A stretch of DNA of 64,000 nt, taken from the NCBI GenBank assembly GCA_903938815.1, contig CAJAES010000078.1:19186-83185 (forward strand). The letters run 5' to 3'. The notes beneath the pieces are model-generated. The model did not search any database, was not told where the DNA came from, and saw only the letters and a program-made list of their open reading frames with translations. Each line of letters begins with the position of its first letter. Within the stretch, counting starts at the first letter, position 1. Below are positions 17,112 to 24,943 of this stretch, piece after piece. Both the position numbers and the translations under genes were made by a program. This stretch comes from an uncultured beta proteobacterium. GTDB lineage: Bacteria; Pseudomonadota; Gammaproteobacteria; Burkholderiales; Burkholderiaceae_C.

Positions 17112-18316
17112 ACGCGCGCCAGACCCAGCAGGTGCGCCATGTCCTTGAAGAAGATGCGAACGTGCGCCATGGGCTCGCTGCGCACGAGACGCTTGTTCAT
17201 GTAAGAGTCGAAAGTCAGGCGCTGCACGTCGCGGTCCTCGCACATCTTGACGAAGCGCTCGCGGCGGCGGTCGTTGGCATACCAGAAGCGCTGCATGATC
17301 CCGAGCACCCAGAAGACGCGACCATGCTCGCCCATGAAGCGCTTGCGAGCCTGCCGCAGCACTTTCCCGTCGCCCGTGACAAGGCTCTCGTGCACGGCCT
17401 CGGCCGCCATCCGGGCCGCGGCCATCGCGTAGTAGATGCCCTCGCCCGACGACGGCGCCACGACACCCGCGGCGTCGCCCGCCAGCAGCACGTCGCGGCC
17501 GTTGTCCCAGCGCGGCAGCGGCTTCATCGGCAGGGGCGCGCCTTCGCGGCGGAGCACTTCGGCGTTCTGCAGCCCGGCCGTCTGGCGCAGGGCGCCCACC
17601 GCATTGCGCAGGGAGAAACCCTTGTCCGCGCTGCCGGTGCCGACACTGAGCGTGTTGCCGTGCGGAAAGACCCAGCCGTAGAAATCGGGCGAGAGCGTGC
17701 CGCGGTAGTAGACGTCGCAGCGACCGCCGTCGTAATCGGCGGGGCGCTGTTCGGGAACGCGAAGGATCTCGTGGTACGCGAAGACATACCGCGTGCGCTC
17801 GGCACCGGCGATCGTCTGGCGCGCCACTTCCGAGCGCGCGCCGTCGGCGCCCACCACGCGACGTGCGCGCACGCCGACGACGGGAACCTCGCCCTCGGCC
17901 TTGCCCTCGCGCGGGCGGTAGGCCACGATGGCCGTTCCGTCGGTGTCGCGCTCGATGCGCTCGAAGACCCCGGTACGGCGCTCGGCACCGGCCATCCGGG
18001 CGCGCTCACGCAGCCATTCGTCGAACTGGTCGCGGTCGACCATGCCGACGAAGCCGTTCTCGATGGGAATGTCGACCCGGTTGTCGCTGGGAGAGAGCAT
18101 CCGCGCCGACGTGGCCTTGGCGACCAGGAGTTCGTCGGGGATCGCGAAGTCCTTGATCAGGCGCGGCGGGATCGCGCCCCCGCAGGGCTTGATCCGGCCG
18201 GCGCGGTCGAGCAGCAGCACGCTGTGCCCCTGGCGTGCCAGTTCATGGGCGGCCGTGGCACCCGAAGGGCCTCCGCCGATCACCACCACGTCGAAGATCT
18301 CGCCGGTCTGCATCAT
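17108..18316 (-). CDS. bchP: Geranylgeranyl diphosphate/bacteriochlorophyll reductase BchP
   Basis: 402-residue FAD-dependent reductase that hydrogenates the geranylgeranyl tail of bacteriochlorophyll to phytyl. The dinucleotide-binding motif is VVVIGGGPSGATAAHELARQ at the N-terminus, followed by PCGGAIPPRLIKDF, which is diagnostic of BchP/ChlP, then VVGADGARS, YGWVFPHG and the FAD motif VLLAGDAAGVVAPSSGEGIYYAM. The start is the first of two adjacent ATGs (18316), with AGGAG six bases upstream; it overlaps the upstream transporter stop. Its stop overlaps tspO. It acts on the product of BchG encoded in the same operon. Confidence 0.96.
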   Translation of the reverse strand: MMQTGEIFDVVVIGGGPSGATAAHELARQGHSVLLLDRAGRIKPCGGAIPPRLIKDFAIPDELLVAKATSARMLSPSDNRVDIPIENGFVGMVDRDQFDEWLRERARMAGAERRTGVFERIERDTDGTAIVAYRPREGKAEGEVPVVGVRARRVVGADGARSEVARQTIAGAERTRYVFAYHEILRVPEQRPADYDGGRCDVYYRGTLSPDFYGWVFPHGNTLSVGTGSADKGFSLRNAVGALRQTAGLQNAEVLRREGAPLPMKPLPRWDNGRDVLLAGDAAGVVAPSSGEGIYYAMAAARMAAEAVHESLVTGDGKVLRQARKRFMGEHGRVFWVLGIMQRFWYANDRRRERFVKMCEDRDVQRLTFDSYMNKRLVRSEPMAHVRIFFKDMAHLLGLARV

Positions 18317-19614
18317 GTCGTACTCCTGCGCAGGCCGGCCGCGGCCGGCGATACCTGCCGTGCTGGCAGTGAAACGCCGAGCGCGAGCAGCGCTGCGACG
18401 ATGAAAAGAACCGCTTCCGCGGTGAAGACGGCGCCGTAGGCCGGCACCGCGCTGCCAAGCAAGGCCCGCGTGGCATCGCTGCCCGCTGCGCCGATCAGGC
18501 CGCCCAGCCCGAAGGCGAGTGCCTGCGCCGCGCCCCACAGGCCCATGCGCACGCCTTCGCGCGCCGCAGGGCCCTCGCCCGCCATGCGCATCATCGAACC
18601 GATGGCCGCGATGGAGAACGCACCGTTGGCGGCGCCCAGCAGCATCACGGCCGGGCGCAGGGCCTCGGGCGCCTGCAGCCAGCCCGTGGCCGCGATGGCC
18701 AGCAAGGCGATGGCCGAGACCACGCAGCCGCCGGCGCACCAGGCGCGAAGCGAACCCCAGCCCAGCCGTCCGGCCGCGGCCACCAACAGCATGCCCAGCA
18801 GCACACCGCCGTGCTGCATGCCCGCCAGAGCGGTGGTCTGCCCAGGCGTCCAGCCGAAGGCGGCGCCGGCGAACGGCTCGAGGATCAGGTCCTGTGCGCT
18901 GAAAGCCAGCATCGAGACGAAGACGAAGATCGTGAAACGCCGGGCCGGCGGATCGGCCCAGACCTCGGCCAGGGCGACCCGGAACGACGCCCGGCGCGCC
19001 GTCTCGGGCGCAGCGACGTGCGCGCCTTCCAGGCCGCGCAGCGCCAGCATCGCGATGGCGAAGGCCAGTACCGAGACCGTGGCGCTCACCGTCATGAGGC
19101 GCTCGGGCGTGTAGGGATCGAGGAAGCGTCCGACCAGGGTGGCCGTGAGCGCGAACCCGAAGATCATCATCAGCCAGACGAGCGTGGCGGCCGGCGCGCG
19201 GCGCGGCGCATCCACCCGCTTGGCCAGCAGCACCAGCAGCGAAGTGCCCGCGGCGCTCACACCCAGGCCGATGGCCACGAACGACAGCACCGCCAGCGCA
19301 AGACCGGCATCAGGCGCCGTGGCCATCCAGGCGGTCGCCGCCGCAGCGCCGAAGCCGCCGAGCGCCAGGACGGCCATGCCGCCGACGATCCACGGCGTGC
19401 GCCGTCCGCCGACGTCGCCGCCGAAGCCCATGCGCGGGCGGACCCACTGCACCAGGTAGTGCAGCGCCACCAGCAGGCCGGGCAGCAGCGCGGGCAGCGC
19501 CAGTTCGATGACCATCACGCGGTTCAGGGTGGACGTGGTGAGCACGACCACCGAGCCCAGGCAGGCCTGGACCAGACCCAGCCGGGCAATGCCCCACCAT
19601 CCGAGTGCGTTCAT
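18313..19614 (-). CDS. PucC/LhaA/Bch2-family major facilitator protein
   Basis: 433-residue, twelve-helix protein of the BCH (PucC) branch of the major facilitator superfamily. It begins LGWWGIARLGLVQACLGSVVVLTTSTLNRVMVIELALPALLPG (family-specific; cited as landmarks) and has RPRMGFGGDVGGRRTPWIVGG, the phototroph-specific loop. Members assist light-harvesting complex assembly or move bacteriochlorophyll to assembly sites. The gene between bchG and bchP in other purple bacteria (orf428/bch2) is the likely orthologue. ATG overlaps the bchG stop; its stop overlaps the bchP ATG. No symbol is given because PucC, LhaA and Bch2 cannot be separated reliably by eye. Confidence 0.92.
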   Translation of the reverse strand: MNALGWWGIARLGLVQACLGSVVVLTTSTLNRVMVIELALPALLPGLLVALHYLVQWVRPRMGFGGDVGGRRTPWIVGGMAVLALGGFGAAAATAWMATAPDAGLALAVLSFVAIGLGVSAAGTSLLVLLAKRVDAPRRAPAATLVWLMMIFGFALTATLVGRFLDPYTPERLMTVSATVSVLAFAIAMLALRGLEGAHVAAPETARRASFRVALAEVWADPPARRFTIFVFVSMLAFSAQDLILEPFAGAAFGWTPGQTTALAGMQHGGVLLGMLLVAAAGRLGWGSLRAWCAGGCVVSAIALLAIAATGWLQAPEALRPAVMLLGAANGAFSIAAIGSMMRMAGEGPAAREGVRMGLWGAAQALAFGLGGLIGAAGSDATRALLGSAVPAYGAVFTAEAVLFIVAALLALGVSLPARQVSPAAAGLRRSTT

Positions 19615-20486
19615 TGGCCACCTCCGATGGCAGCGGCGCTGACCATCATGCCGCTGACAAAAAGCGGGACGCCGAAGCCGCTGTACCAGAGGGCGCGCTC
19701 CACGGGCGCCTGCACGAAACGACGCATCATGACGGCCTGCACTGCCAGCAGGCCCAGCACGGCGGCCGCGTGCCAGGGCCGGTCCCAGTGCAGCAGCAGC
19801 GCGGCCACGGCGAGTTGCGGCACCGCCATCGCCCAGCTCGCGACCTCGGCGGCGCGGTTGATGCCCAGCATCACCGGCAGCGAACGGATGCCCATCTGGC
19901 GGTCGCCCGTGACGGCCTTGAAGTCGTTGAGCGTCATGATGCCGTGCGCCCCGGCGCTGTACAGCGCAGCGAGGATCAGGCTCTGGGCCGTGGGCATCTG
20001 GCCGCCCGCCATCACGGCGGCACCCGTCACCCAGGCCAGGCCTTCATAGCTGATGCCGCACGCGGCATTGCCCCACCAGCCGTTTCGCTTGAGCCGCAGA
20101 GGCGGCGCGCTGTAGGCCCAGGCGAGAAGCAGGCCCAGAGCGCCCGCCGCAAAGCCCCAGGGCCCGAGCACCGTGGCCGTGAGCAGCGACAGCGCCGTCC
20201 AGGCGATGGCAACGCCCAGGCCCCAGCGGCCCGGCAGGCGGCCCGAGGGGATGGGGCGTTGCGGTTCGTTGATGGCATCGACGTGGCGGTCGAACCAGTC
20301 GTTGACGGCCTGGCTGGTGGCGCAGACCAGCGGCCCGGCCAGCAGCACGCCCACCAGGGCGAGCGGCCAATGCGTCGAAAGGGGGACGCCCGAGGCCACG
20401 ACGCCGCAGGCGAAGGCCCACATCGGCGGAAACCACGTGATGGGTTTCAACAACTCGAGCACCGCTGACAGCTGGGGCCTGGACAT
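19611..20486 (-). CDS. bchG: Geranylgeranyl bacteriochlorophyll synthase BchG
   Basis: 291-residue UbiA-superfamily prenyltransferase that esterifies bacteriochlorophyllide with geranylgeranyl diphosphate. The N-terminus LELLKPITWFPPMWAFACG and the Mg/diphosphate motif NDWFDRHVDAINEPQRPIPSG are characteristic of BchG/ChlG. The second Asp-rich region is TLNDFKAVTGDRQMGIRSLP. About eight membrane helices. It is the first gene of a five-gene operon with a PucC-like transporter, bchP, tspO and an unknown membrane protein. The upstream 101-base gap holds two PpsR operators and a candidate promoter. Confidence 0.96.
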   Translation of the reverse strand: MSRPQLSAVLELLKPITWFPPMWAFACGVVASGVPLSTHWPLALVGVLLAGPLVCATSQAVNDWFDRHVDAINEPQRPIPSGRLPGRWGLGVAIAWTALSLLTATVLGPWGFAAGALGLLLAWAYSAPPLRLKRNGWWGNAACGISYEGLAWVTGAAVMAGGQMPTAQSLILAALYSAGAHGIMTLNDFKAVTGDRQMGIRSLPVMLGINRAAEVASWAMAVPQLAVAALLLHWDRPWHAAAVLGLLAVQAVMMRRFVQAPVERALWYSGFGVPLFVSGMMVSAAAIGGGQ

Positions 20487-20492
20487 TCATGA

Positions 20493-20521
20493 TTCTTAAA
20501 CTTGACACCCAGTAGTGTCAA
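20493..20521 (-). promoter_or_regulatory. Candidate sigma-70 promoter of the bchG operon
   Basis: On the minus strand TTGACA (20521-20516, perfect -35) is followed after 16-17 bases by TTAAGA/TAAGAA near 20499-20493, close to the bchG ATG at 20486. The -35 lies inside the first PpsR operator, so bound PpsR would occlude polymerase. Confidence 0.55.
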
Positions 20522-20533
20522 TCAAGATTTACA
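20516..20533. promoter_or_regulatory. PpsR/CrtJ operator 1 (TGT-N12-ACA)
   Basis: TGTCAATCAAGATTTACA matches the PpsR/CrtJ palindrome TGT-N12-ACA exactly. It overlaps the -35 of the candidate bchG promoter. ppsR itself is the neighbouring gene. Confidence 0.8.
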
Positions 20534-20551
20534 GCATGTGTCAGGTCAGGC

Positions 20552-20569
20552 TGTCAGCCAAAGCCGACA
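20552..20569. promoter_or_regulatory. PpsR/CrtJ operator 2 (TGT-N12-ACA)
   Basis: TGTCAGCCAAAGCCGACA is a second exact TGT-N12-ACA match, 18 bases beyond operator 1 and 18 bases before the ppsR stop. Paired sites allow cooperative binding by PpsR tetramers in other purple bacteria (family knowledge). Confidence 0.78.
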
Positions 20570-20587
20570 CTCTGGCAATTCCCCGGC

Positions 20588-22009
20588 CTACTTCTCATCC
20601 TCGATGCCGAGATCCTTCAGGCCATAGCGCCGGAGTTTCACGTACAGGCTCTGCCGGGACAGGCCCAGCATCTCGGCGGCAGCCGCACGGTTGCCGCGCG
20701 TGAGCTCCAGCGCGGCTTCGATGCAGAGCTGCTCGATCAGGTCCGTCGTCTCGCCGACGATGTCCTTCATCGGCACCCGGCCCACCAGCTCGGTCAGCTG
20801 TTCGACCGACTTGGGCAGCTCCTGCAGCCCGCGCGGGGATGCGCTGATGCGGCGGCCGACGTCGCGCACGGTGAAGCCCAGCACTGCGGGCGACTCTGAC
20901 ACCTGCACGGCCGCGATCTCGACCTCGGTGATGGAACCGAGCTCGCCGCGCAGCTTGGTTGCGAAGAGCCGAACCATCCCGCGCTGGCGCAGGTTGGACA
21001 GCAGAACACTCAGGTCGACGCCGCTGCGGCCGAGCCAGCGGTCCAGCGACTCACCCCGGACCTGCTCTTCCGCACCCAGCTGCGCCAGTTCCAGGAAGGC
21101 GCCGTTGGCGGCCAGAACCCGCCCGTCGGGGTCCGTCAGGACCAGGCCGTCCGGCGTGGCCCGCACGAGATCGGTCCAGGTGGCGGTGCGTTCGCCGCCT
21201 GCGGCGTCGGCCGTGTGGCGCAGCAGGCGAACCAGCAGATGCGCGGAGCCAGCCTGCCGGTACGCTGTGGCCGACACCAGCACCTCGATGCGTTCGACAC
21301 CCAGGGTGGCCTGAGTCTCGGCATGCCGCCCGGCTGCCCGCACCCCGGCCAGCAGAGTCAGCACCGTGCCGGCGTCCGGGCCAAAGCATTCGGGCAAGGG
21401 CCGCCCCACCAGCGCGTGGTCGTCGAGCTCGAGCAGGCGGCAGGCGGCCGGGTTGGCCTCGATCACGGAAAGCGTGTCGGAATCCAGGACGAGCACGCCC
21501 TCGGACGACGACTGGAAGAGCTGGCGGTAGCGAGTCTCGGCGTCGCGAAACTGCCAGTAGTCGCGCTCCATCGCCTGCTGCGCCTGGACCAGGCGCTGCT
21601 GCAGTTGCGCCGTGGCCTGCAGGCTTCGCCCGACGATCACGCAGCGGCCGTCTGCGTGCAGTTGCACGCAGGCGCACTGCATCATCAACGCCTCCTGGCC
21701 ATCGGCCAGAAGATTCACCTGACGCCAGCGCAGCCCGACCGACGCATCGGGGGCATCGGGGGCATCGGCTGCCTCGAGCAGTTCCTGAAGCTTGGAAAGG
21801 CTGTCGGCAGCCACGATCTGGCGCACCGGCCGCCCGATCCAGGCTTGCACGGCCGCCGGCGGAACCTCGTCACCCGTCAGGGACAGATCGCGAACGACGC
21901 CCTGCGCGTCAAGGACCAGACAGACATCACCCGCCACGCCCGCCAGGCGCGCAGCTGCGTCGCTGGACATGCCGGCAAAGGCCACGGAGGCCCTCATGAA
22001 GGCCTTCAT
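20588..22009 (-). CDS. ppsR: Photosynthesis transcriptional regulator PpsR (CrtJ)
   Basis: 473-residue DNA-binding regulator of photosynthesis genes. Architecture: an N-terminal PAS-like domain, two further PAS domains (about residues 150-260 and 270-385, the latter with RATPDGLVLTDPDGRVLAANGAF), and a C-terminal Fis-type helix-turn-helix GNRAAAAEMLGLSRQSLYVKLRRYGL. A Cys just before the helix-turn-helix (EQLCIEAALEL) is where redox-sensitive CrtJ/PpsR proteins carry a Cys (from memory). The start ATG 22009 has AGGAG ten bases upstream. It lies 37 bases after ppaA and is probably co-transcribed. The linker after the first PAS region carries a short DAPDAP repeat. Confidence 0.95.
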   Translation of the reverse strand: MKAFMRASVAFAGMSSDAAARLAGVAGDVCLVLDAQGVVRDLSLTGDEVPPAAVQAWIGRPVRQIVAADSLSKLQELLEAADAPDAPDASVGLRWRQVNLLADGQEALMMQCACVQLHADGRCVIVGRSLQATAQLQQRLVQAQQAMERDYWQFRDAETRYRQLFQSSSEGVLVLDSDTLSVIEANPAACRLLELDDHALVGRPLPECFGPDAGTVLTLLAGVRAAGRHAETQATLGVERIEVLVSATAYRQAGSAHLLVRLLRHTADAAGGERTATWTDLVRATPDGLVLTDPDGRVLAANGAFLELAQLGAEEQVRGESLDRWLGRSGVDLSVLLSNLRQRGMVRLFATKLRGELGSITEVEIAAVQVSESPAVLGFTVRDVGRRISASPRGLQELPKSVEQLTELVGRVPMKDIVGETTDLIEQLCIEAALELTRGNRAAAAEMLGLSRQSLYVKLRRYGLKDLGIEDEK

Positions 22010-22046
22010 CGGGGCCAATCTCCTGGAGTCGGGATGGTCGGGAGCT

Positions 22047-22949
22047 TCAGAGTCTAAGCGCGCGGGAGCCCAGCAGGGCTTCGGCGAACTCGGGGCCACG
22101 CTGGCCTTCCGTCACGACCGCGTCGCAACCGACGACATCGCCGCAGGCCGGATCGGTGATGAACAGAGGGCCGCCGACGATCACACCGATGCCCCGGTTG
22201 CGCGACACCTGACGGACTGAGGAGATGCAGTCACGCATCCAGTCGATGCGGACATGGTGCCCCGCCGACAGCCCGAGGATGTCGAACCACTCCGACTGCA
22301 CGGCCTTGACAGGGTCGAGGCCGGAACCGCCGACGCCGCCGACGACGTCCCAGCCGGCACGCCGGAAGAACTCCGCCACCATCGAGGCACCCAGCGTGTG
22401 CTGTTCGCCTGGCGCTGGCAGCAGGAGGATGCGGCGACCATCGGCAGGGTGATCGACCTCGGCACCGAAGGCCGGGCTGAGTTCGCGCAGCAGCTGTTGC
22501 AGCCGCCCGACGCCGACCGTGACATCGGTGAAATCGCAGCGGTCGTCTTCCCAGAGGCGGCCGAGCTCCCGTGCGGCCGGCCCCAGGAGCTCCAGATACA
22601 GGCGCTCCACGGGCACACCGGCAGCGCGCAAGCCGAGAACCACCGCATGCATGGGGGTCTCGTCGGGTGCGTGGCACATGCGGGCGAAGTCGTCCAGCGC
22701 GGGCCAGACTACGGCAGCGGGCTCCGGGAGGCCCGGGGTGGCCGGGCGGTGGGCCTTGACGAGCCGCGGGATGATGTCGGATTCGAGCGTGTGCACCAGG
22801 CGCGCGATGCGCCGCTGGGCCTGGGTGGGCTCCCCGGGCGTGGCGGGCTGCGGAACACCGGAAAGGCCGAGTCTGGCCAACTGCTCCTGGCAGTCTGCCT
22901 CGTCCTCCGCCCTCTCCGGCTGAAACCTCTCGTTCGCGGACCGGTCCAT
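22047..22949 (-). CDS. ppaA: PpaA/AerR-type B12-binding photosynthesis regulator
   Basis: 300-residue cytosolic regulator with a C-terminal SCHIC/cobalamin-binding-like domain: LLLPAPGEQHTLGASMVAEFFRRAGWDVVGG (cited in part), WFDILGLSAGH, and VIVGGPLF near the end. In purple bacteria PpaA/AerR binds a corrinoid and modulates PpsR/CrtJ. The His in GEQHTLG stands at the expected cobalt-ligand position. The first 90 residues are a variable, charged N-terminus. The start ATG 22949 is supported by AAAGGAG nine bases upstream; an ATG 33 bases further upstream lacks a site. It directly precedes ppsR. Confidence 0.93.
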   Translation of the reverse strand: MDRSANERFQPERAEDEADCQEQLARLGLSGVPQPATPGEPTQAQRRIARLVHTLESDIIPRLVKAHRPATPGLPEPAAVVWPALDDFARMCHAPDETPMHAVVLGLRAAGVPVERLYLELLGPAARELGRLWEDDRCDFTDVTVGVGRLQQLLRELSPAFGAEVDHPADGRRILLLPAPGEQHTLGASMVAEFFRRAGWDVVGGVGGSGLDPVKAVQSEWFDILGLSAGHHVRIDWMRDCISSVRQVSRNRGIGVIVGGPLFITDPACGDVVGCDAVVTEGQRGPEFAEALLGSRALRL

Positions 22950-23082
22950 TTGACCCAGCTCCTTTGGCGGTCGGGGGTGCATCCGGTTCGTGCACCTCCC
23001 CCACTTTTGCCGGATTGTGAACCCGTCCGCGTGACCCGCACTCGGTATGGACCCACCCCCGGCAGATCACGGCTGCACAAAC

Positions 23083-23721
23083 TTATTGCAGGGACACGCC
23101 CGTCTTCGACTGCAGTTCCTCGCGGGTCACGCCCGGCGCCATTTCCACCACCTTCAGACCGTGCGGGGTGACGTCCAGCACCGCGAGGTCGGTGATGATG
23201 CGGTCGACCACGCCCACGCCCGTCAGCGGCAGGGTGCAATGCGGCAGGATCTTCAGGTCGATGGTGCCGTCCTTCTTCTTCGCGACGTGCTCCATCAGCA
23301 CCACGACGCTGCGCACCCCGGCCACGAGGTCCATCGCGCCGCCCATGCCCTTGACCATCTTGCCCGGGATCATCCAGTTGGCGAGGTCGCCCTTCTCGCT
23401 GACCTGCATCGCGCCGAGGATGCTCAGGTTGATCTTGCCGCCGCGGATCATCGCGAAGCTGTCGTGGCTGCCGAAGATGCTGCTGCCCGGCAGCGTGGTG
23501 ACGGTCTGCTTGCCGGCGTTGATGAGGTCGGCATCGACCTCGTCCTCGGTCGGGAACGGGCCGATACCCAGCATGCCGTTCTCGCTCTGCAGCCAGACCT
23601 CGATGTCGGCCGGCACGAAGTTGGCCACCAGAGTGGGCAGCCCGATGCCCAGGTTGACGTAGAAACCGTCCTGCAGTTCGCGGGCCGCGCGGGCGGCCAT
23701 TTCGTCATGTGTCCAGGCCAT
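23083..23721 (-). CDS. scoB: 3-oxoacid CoA-transferase subunit B
   Basis: 212-residue beta subunit of succinyl-CoA:3-oxoacid CoA-transferase. The active-site Glu sits in [14 protein letters not shown]. Other landmarks are [15 protein letters not shown] near the start, [14 protein letters not shown] and [13 protein letters not shown]. It moves CoA between succinyl-CoA and acetoacetate or a similar 3-oxoacid. ATG 23721 lies two bases after the scoA stop. The family also includes PcaJ and AtoA; no protocatechuate or acetoacetate genes nearby decide between them. Confidence 0.92.
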   Translation of the reverse strand: MAWTHDEMAARAARELQDGFYVNLGIGLPTLVANFVPADIEVWLQSENGMLGIGPFPTEDEVDADLINAGKQTVTTLPGSSIFGSHDSFAMIRGGKINLSILGAMQVSEKGDLANWMIPGKMVKGMGGAMDLVAGVRSVVVLMEHVAKKKDGTIDLKILPHCTLPLTGVGVVDRIITDLAVLDVTPHGLKVVEMAPGVTREELQSKTGVSLQ

Positions 23722-23723
23722 GG

Positions 23724-24431
23724 TCAGACTCCTGCCTTCTCGGTGATGGTGCGCTTCTCGATGCGCTTCTCGGGCGTGGCGTTGAGCACCAGCCGGTGCA
23801 CGTAGATGCCGGGCAGGTGCACGGCGTCCGGGTCGAAGCTGCCGGTCTCGACGATCTCCTCGACCTCGACCACGCTGATGCGCCCAGCCATGATCACGGC
23901 GGGGTTGAAGTTGCGCGCCGTGCGGCGGAAGATCAGGTTGCCGCTGCGGTCGGCCTTCCAGGCCTTGGCCAGGGACACCTCGGGCGTCAGCGAATGCTCC
24001 ATGACGTAGGTATGGCCGTCGAACTCGCGCAGTTCCTTGCCTTCGGCCACCAGGGTGCCGACGCCGGTGCGCGTGTAGAACGCCGGGATGCCCGCGCCGC
24101 CGGCGCGCAGCTTTTCGGCCAGCGTGCCCTGGGGCGTGAATTCCAGCGCCAGTTCGCCCGCCAGGTACTGGCGTTCGAATTCCTTGTTCTCGCCGACGTA
24201 GCTGGAGATCATCTTGCTGATCTGGCGGGTCTCGAGCAGCTTGCCGAGGCCGAAGCCGTCGACGCCCGCGTTGTTGGAAATGACGGTCAGGTCGCGCTTG
24301 CCGCTGCCGCGCAGGGCATCGATCAGGGCTTCGGGAATGCCGCACAGGCCGAAGCCGCCGACGGCAAGCAACTGGCCGTCGCGGACGATGCCGTCCAGCG
24401 CCGCTGCAGCACTGGGGAACAGCTTGTTCAT
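23724..24431 (-). CDS. scoA: 3-oxoacid CoA-transferase subunit A
   Basis: 235-residue alpha subunit of the CoA-transferase. It contains [58 protein letters not shown] and [23 protein letters not shown] blocks. It forms a heterotetramer with ScoB encoded immediately downstream. The start is ATG 24431 with GGAGA about eight bases upstream. The gene diverges from a thioesterase gene across a 90-base region with an AT-rich palindrome. Confidence 0.93.
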   Translation of the reverse strand: MNKLFPSAAAALDGIVRDGQLLAVGGFGLCGIPEALIDALRGSGKRDLTVISNNAGVDGFGLGKLLETRQISKMISSYVGENKEFERQYLAGELALEFTPQGTLAEKLRAGGAGIPAFYTRTGVGTLVAEGKELREFDGHTYVMEHSLTPEVSLAKAWKADRSGNLIFRRTARNFNPAVIMAGRISVVEVEEIVETGSFDPDAVHLPGIYVHRLVLNATPEKRIEKRTITEKAGV

Positions 24432-24471
24432 GCGTGAGATCTCCATTGGGCGAGAATGCGAGCGTACTGCG

Positions 24472-24481
24472 TAATGCATTA
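24472..24481. promoter_or_regulatory. AT-rich palindrome in the scoA/thioesterase divergent promoter region
   Basis: TAATGCATTA is a perfect 10-bp palindrome in an unusually AT-rich stretch for this genome. Partial repeats of the TTAAG/CTTAA type follow (near 24479 and 24503). It may be an operator for a regulator of one or both divergent units; no family is assigned. Confidence 0.35.
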
Positions 24482-24521
24482 AGTAGTCTTTACGTCAAAT
24501 CGCTTAATGGAGGGCACGGGG

Positions 24522-24932
24522 ATGGCGCTGATGGAGATGCTGGCTGGCGTGCTGGACGATGTGACGGCACCCTTCGTGAAGACGCTCGGCCTGAGCCTGG
24601 TGGCCGCCGATCCGAAGCAGGTCACGCTGCGCATGCCCGTCACGCCCGCCCTGGTGCACGGCGGTGGGGTGGTGTGTGGCCAGGCGCTGATGGCGGCGGC
24701 CGACACGGCGATGATCCTGGCGGTGGCCGCGAGCCTCGGGGAGTTCCGGCCCATGACGACGGTGCAGCTGCAGACCAGCTTCCTGAAGCCCGTGCCCGGC
24801 AACGCCACCGAGGTCCGCGTGGTCTGCACTCTTCTGCGGCGGGGCAAGTCGCTGGCGTTCGGCGAGATCGAACTGCTGACCCCCGAGGGCCAGCTGGCGG
24901 CGCACGCCACCACCACCTACGCCCTGCTTTGA
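24522..24932 (+). CDS. PaaI-family hotdog-fold acyl-CoA thioesterase
   Basis: 136-residue single hotdog domain. The helix motif LVHGGGVVCGQALMAAADTAMILAV and the beta-strand TTVQLQTSFLKPVPGN are typical of PaaI/YbdB-type thioesterases, which hydrolyse aromatic or medium acyl-CoAs. The start is ATG 24522 with GGAGG eight bases upstream; another in-frame ATG at 24507 would add five residues but has no site. Its stop abuts the next regulator gene, so the pair is probably one operon. It diverges from scoAB. Confidence 0.85.
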   Translation: MALMEMLAGVLDDVTAPFVKTLGLSLVAADPKQVTLRMPVTPALVHGGGVVCGQALMAAADTAMILAVAASLGEFRPMTTVQLQTSFLKPVPGNATEVRVVCTLLRRGKSLAFGEIELLTPEGQLAAHATTTYALL

Positions 24933-24943
24933 ACACCGGGCCG

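Noticed and set aside
20502..20507. TTGACA on the + strand as a promoter toward ppsR
   Set aside because: No gene on the + strand follows; ppsR is transcribed leftward. The useful -35 is the minus-strand TTGACA at 20521-20516.
22950..23082. PpsR operator upstream of ppaA
   Set aside because: The 133-base gap has no TGT-N12-ACA match. A TGT near 23015 is followed by GTG at the needed spacing.
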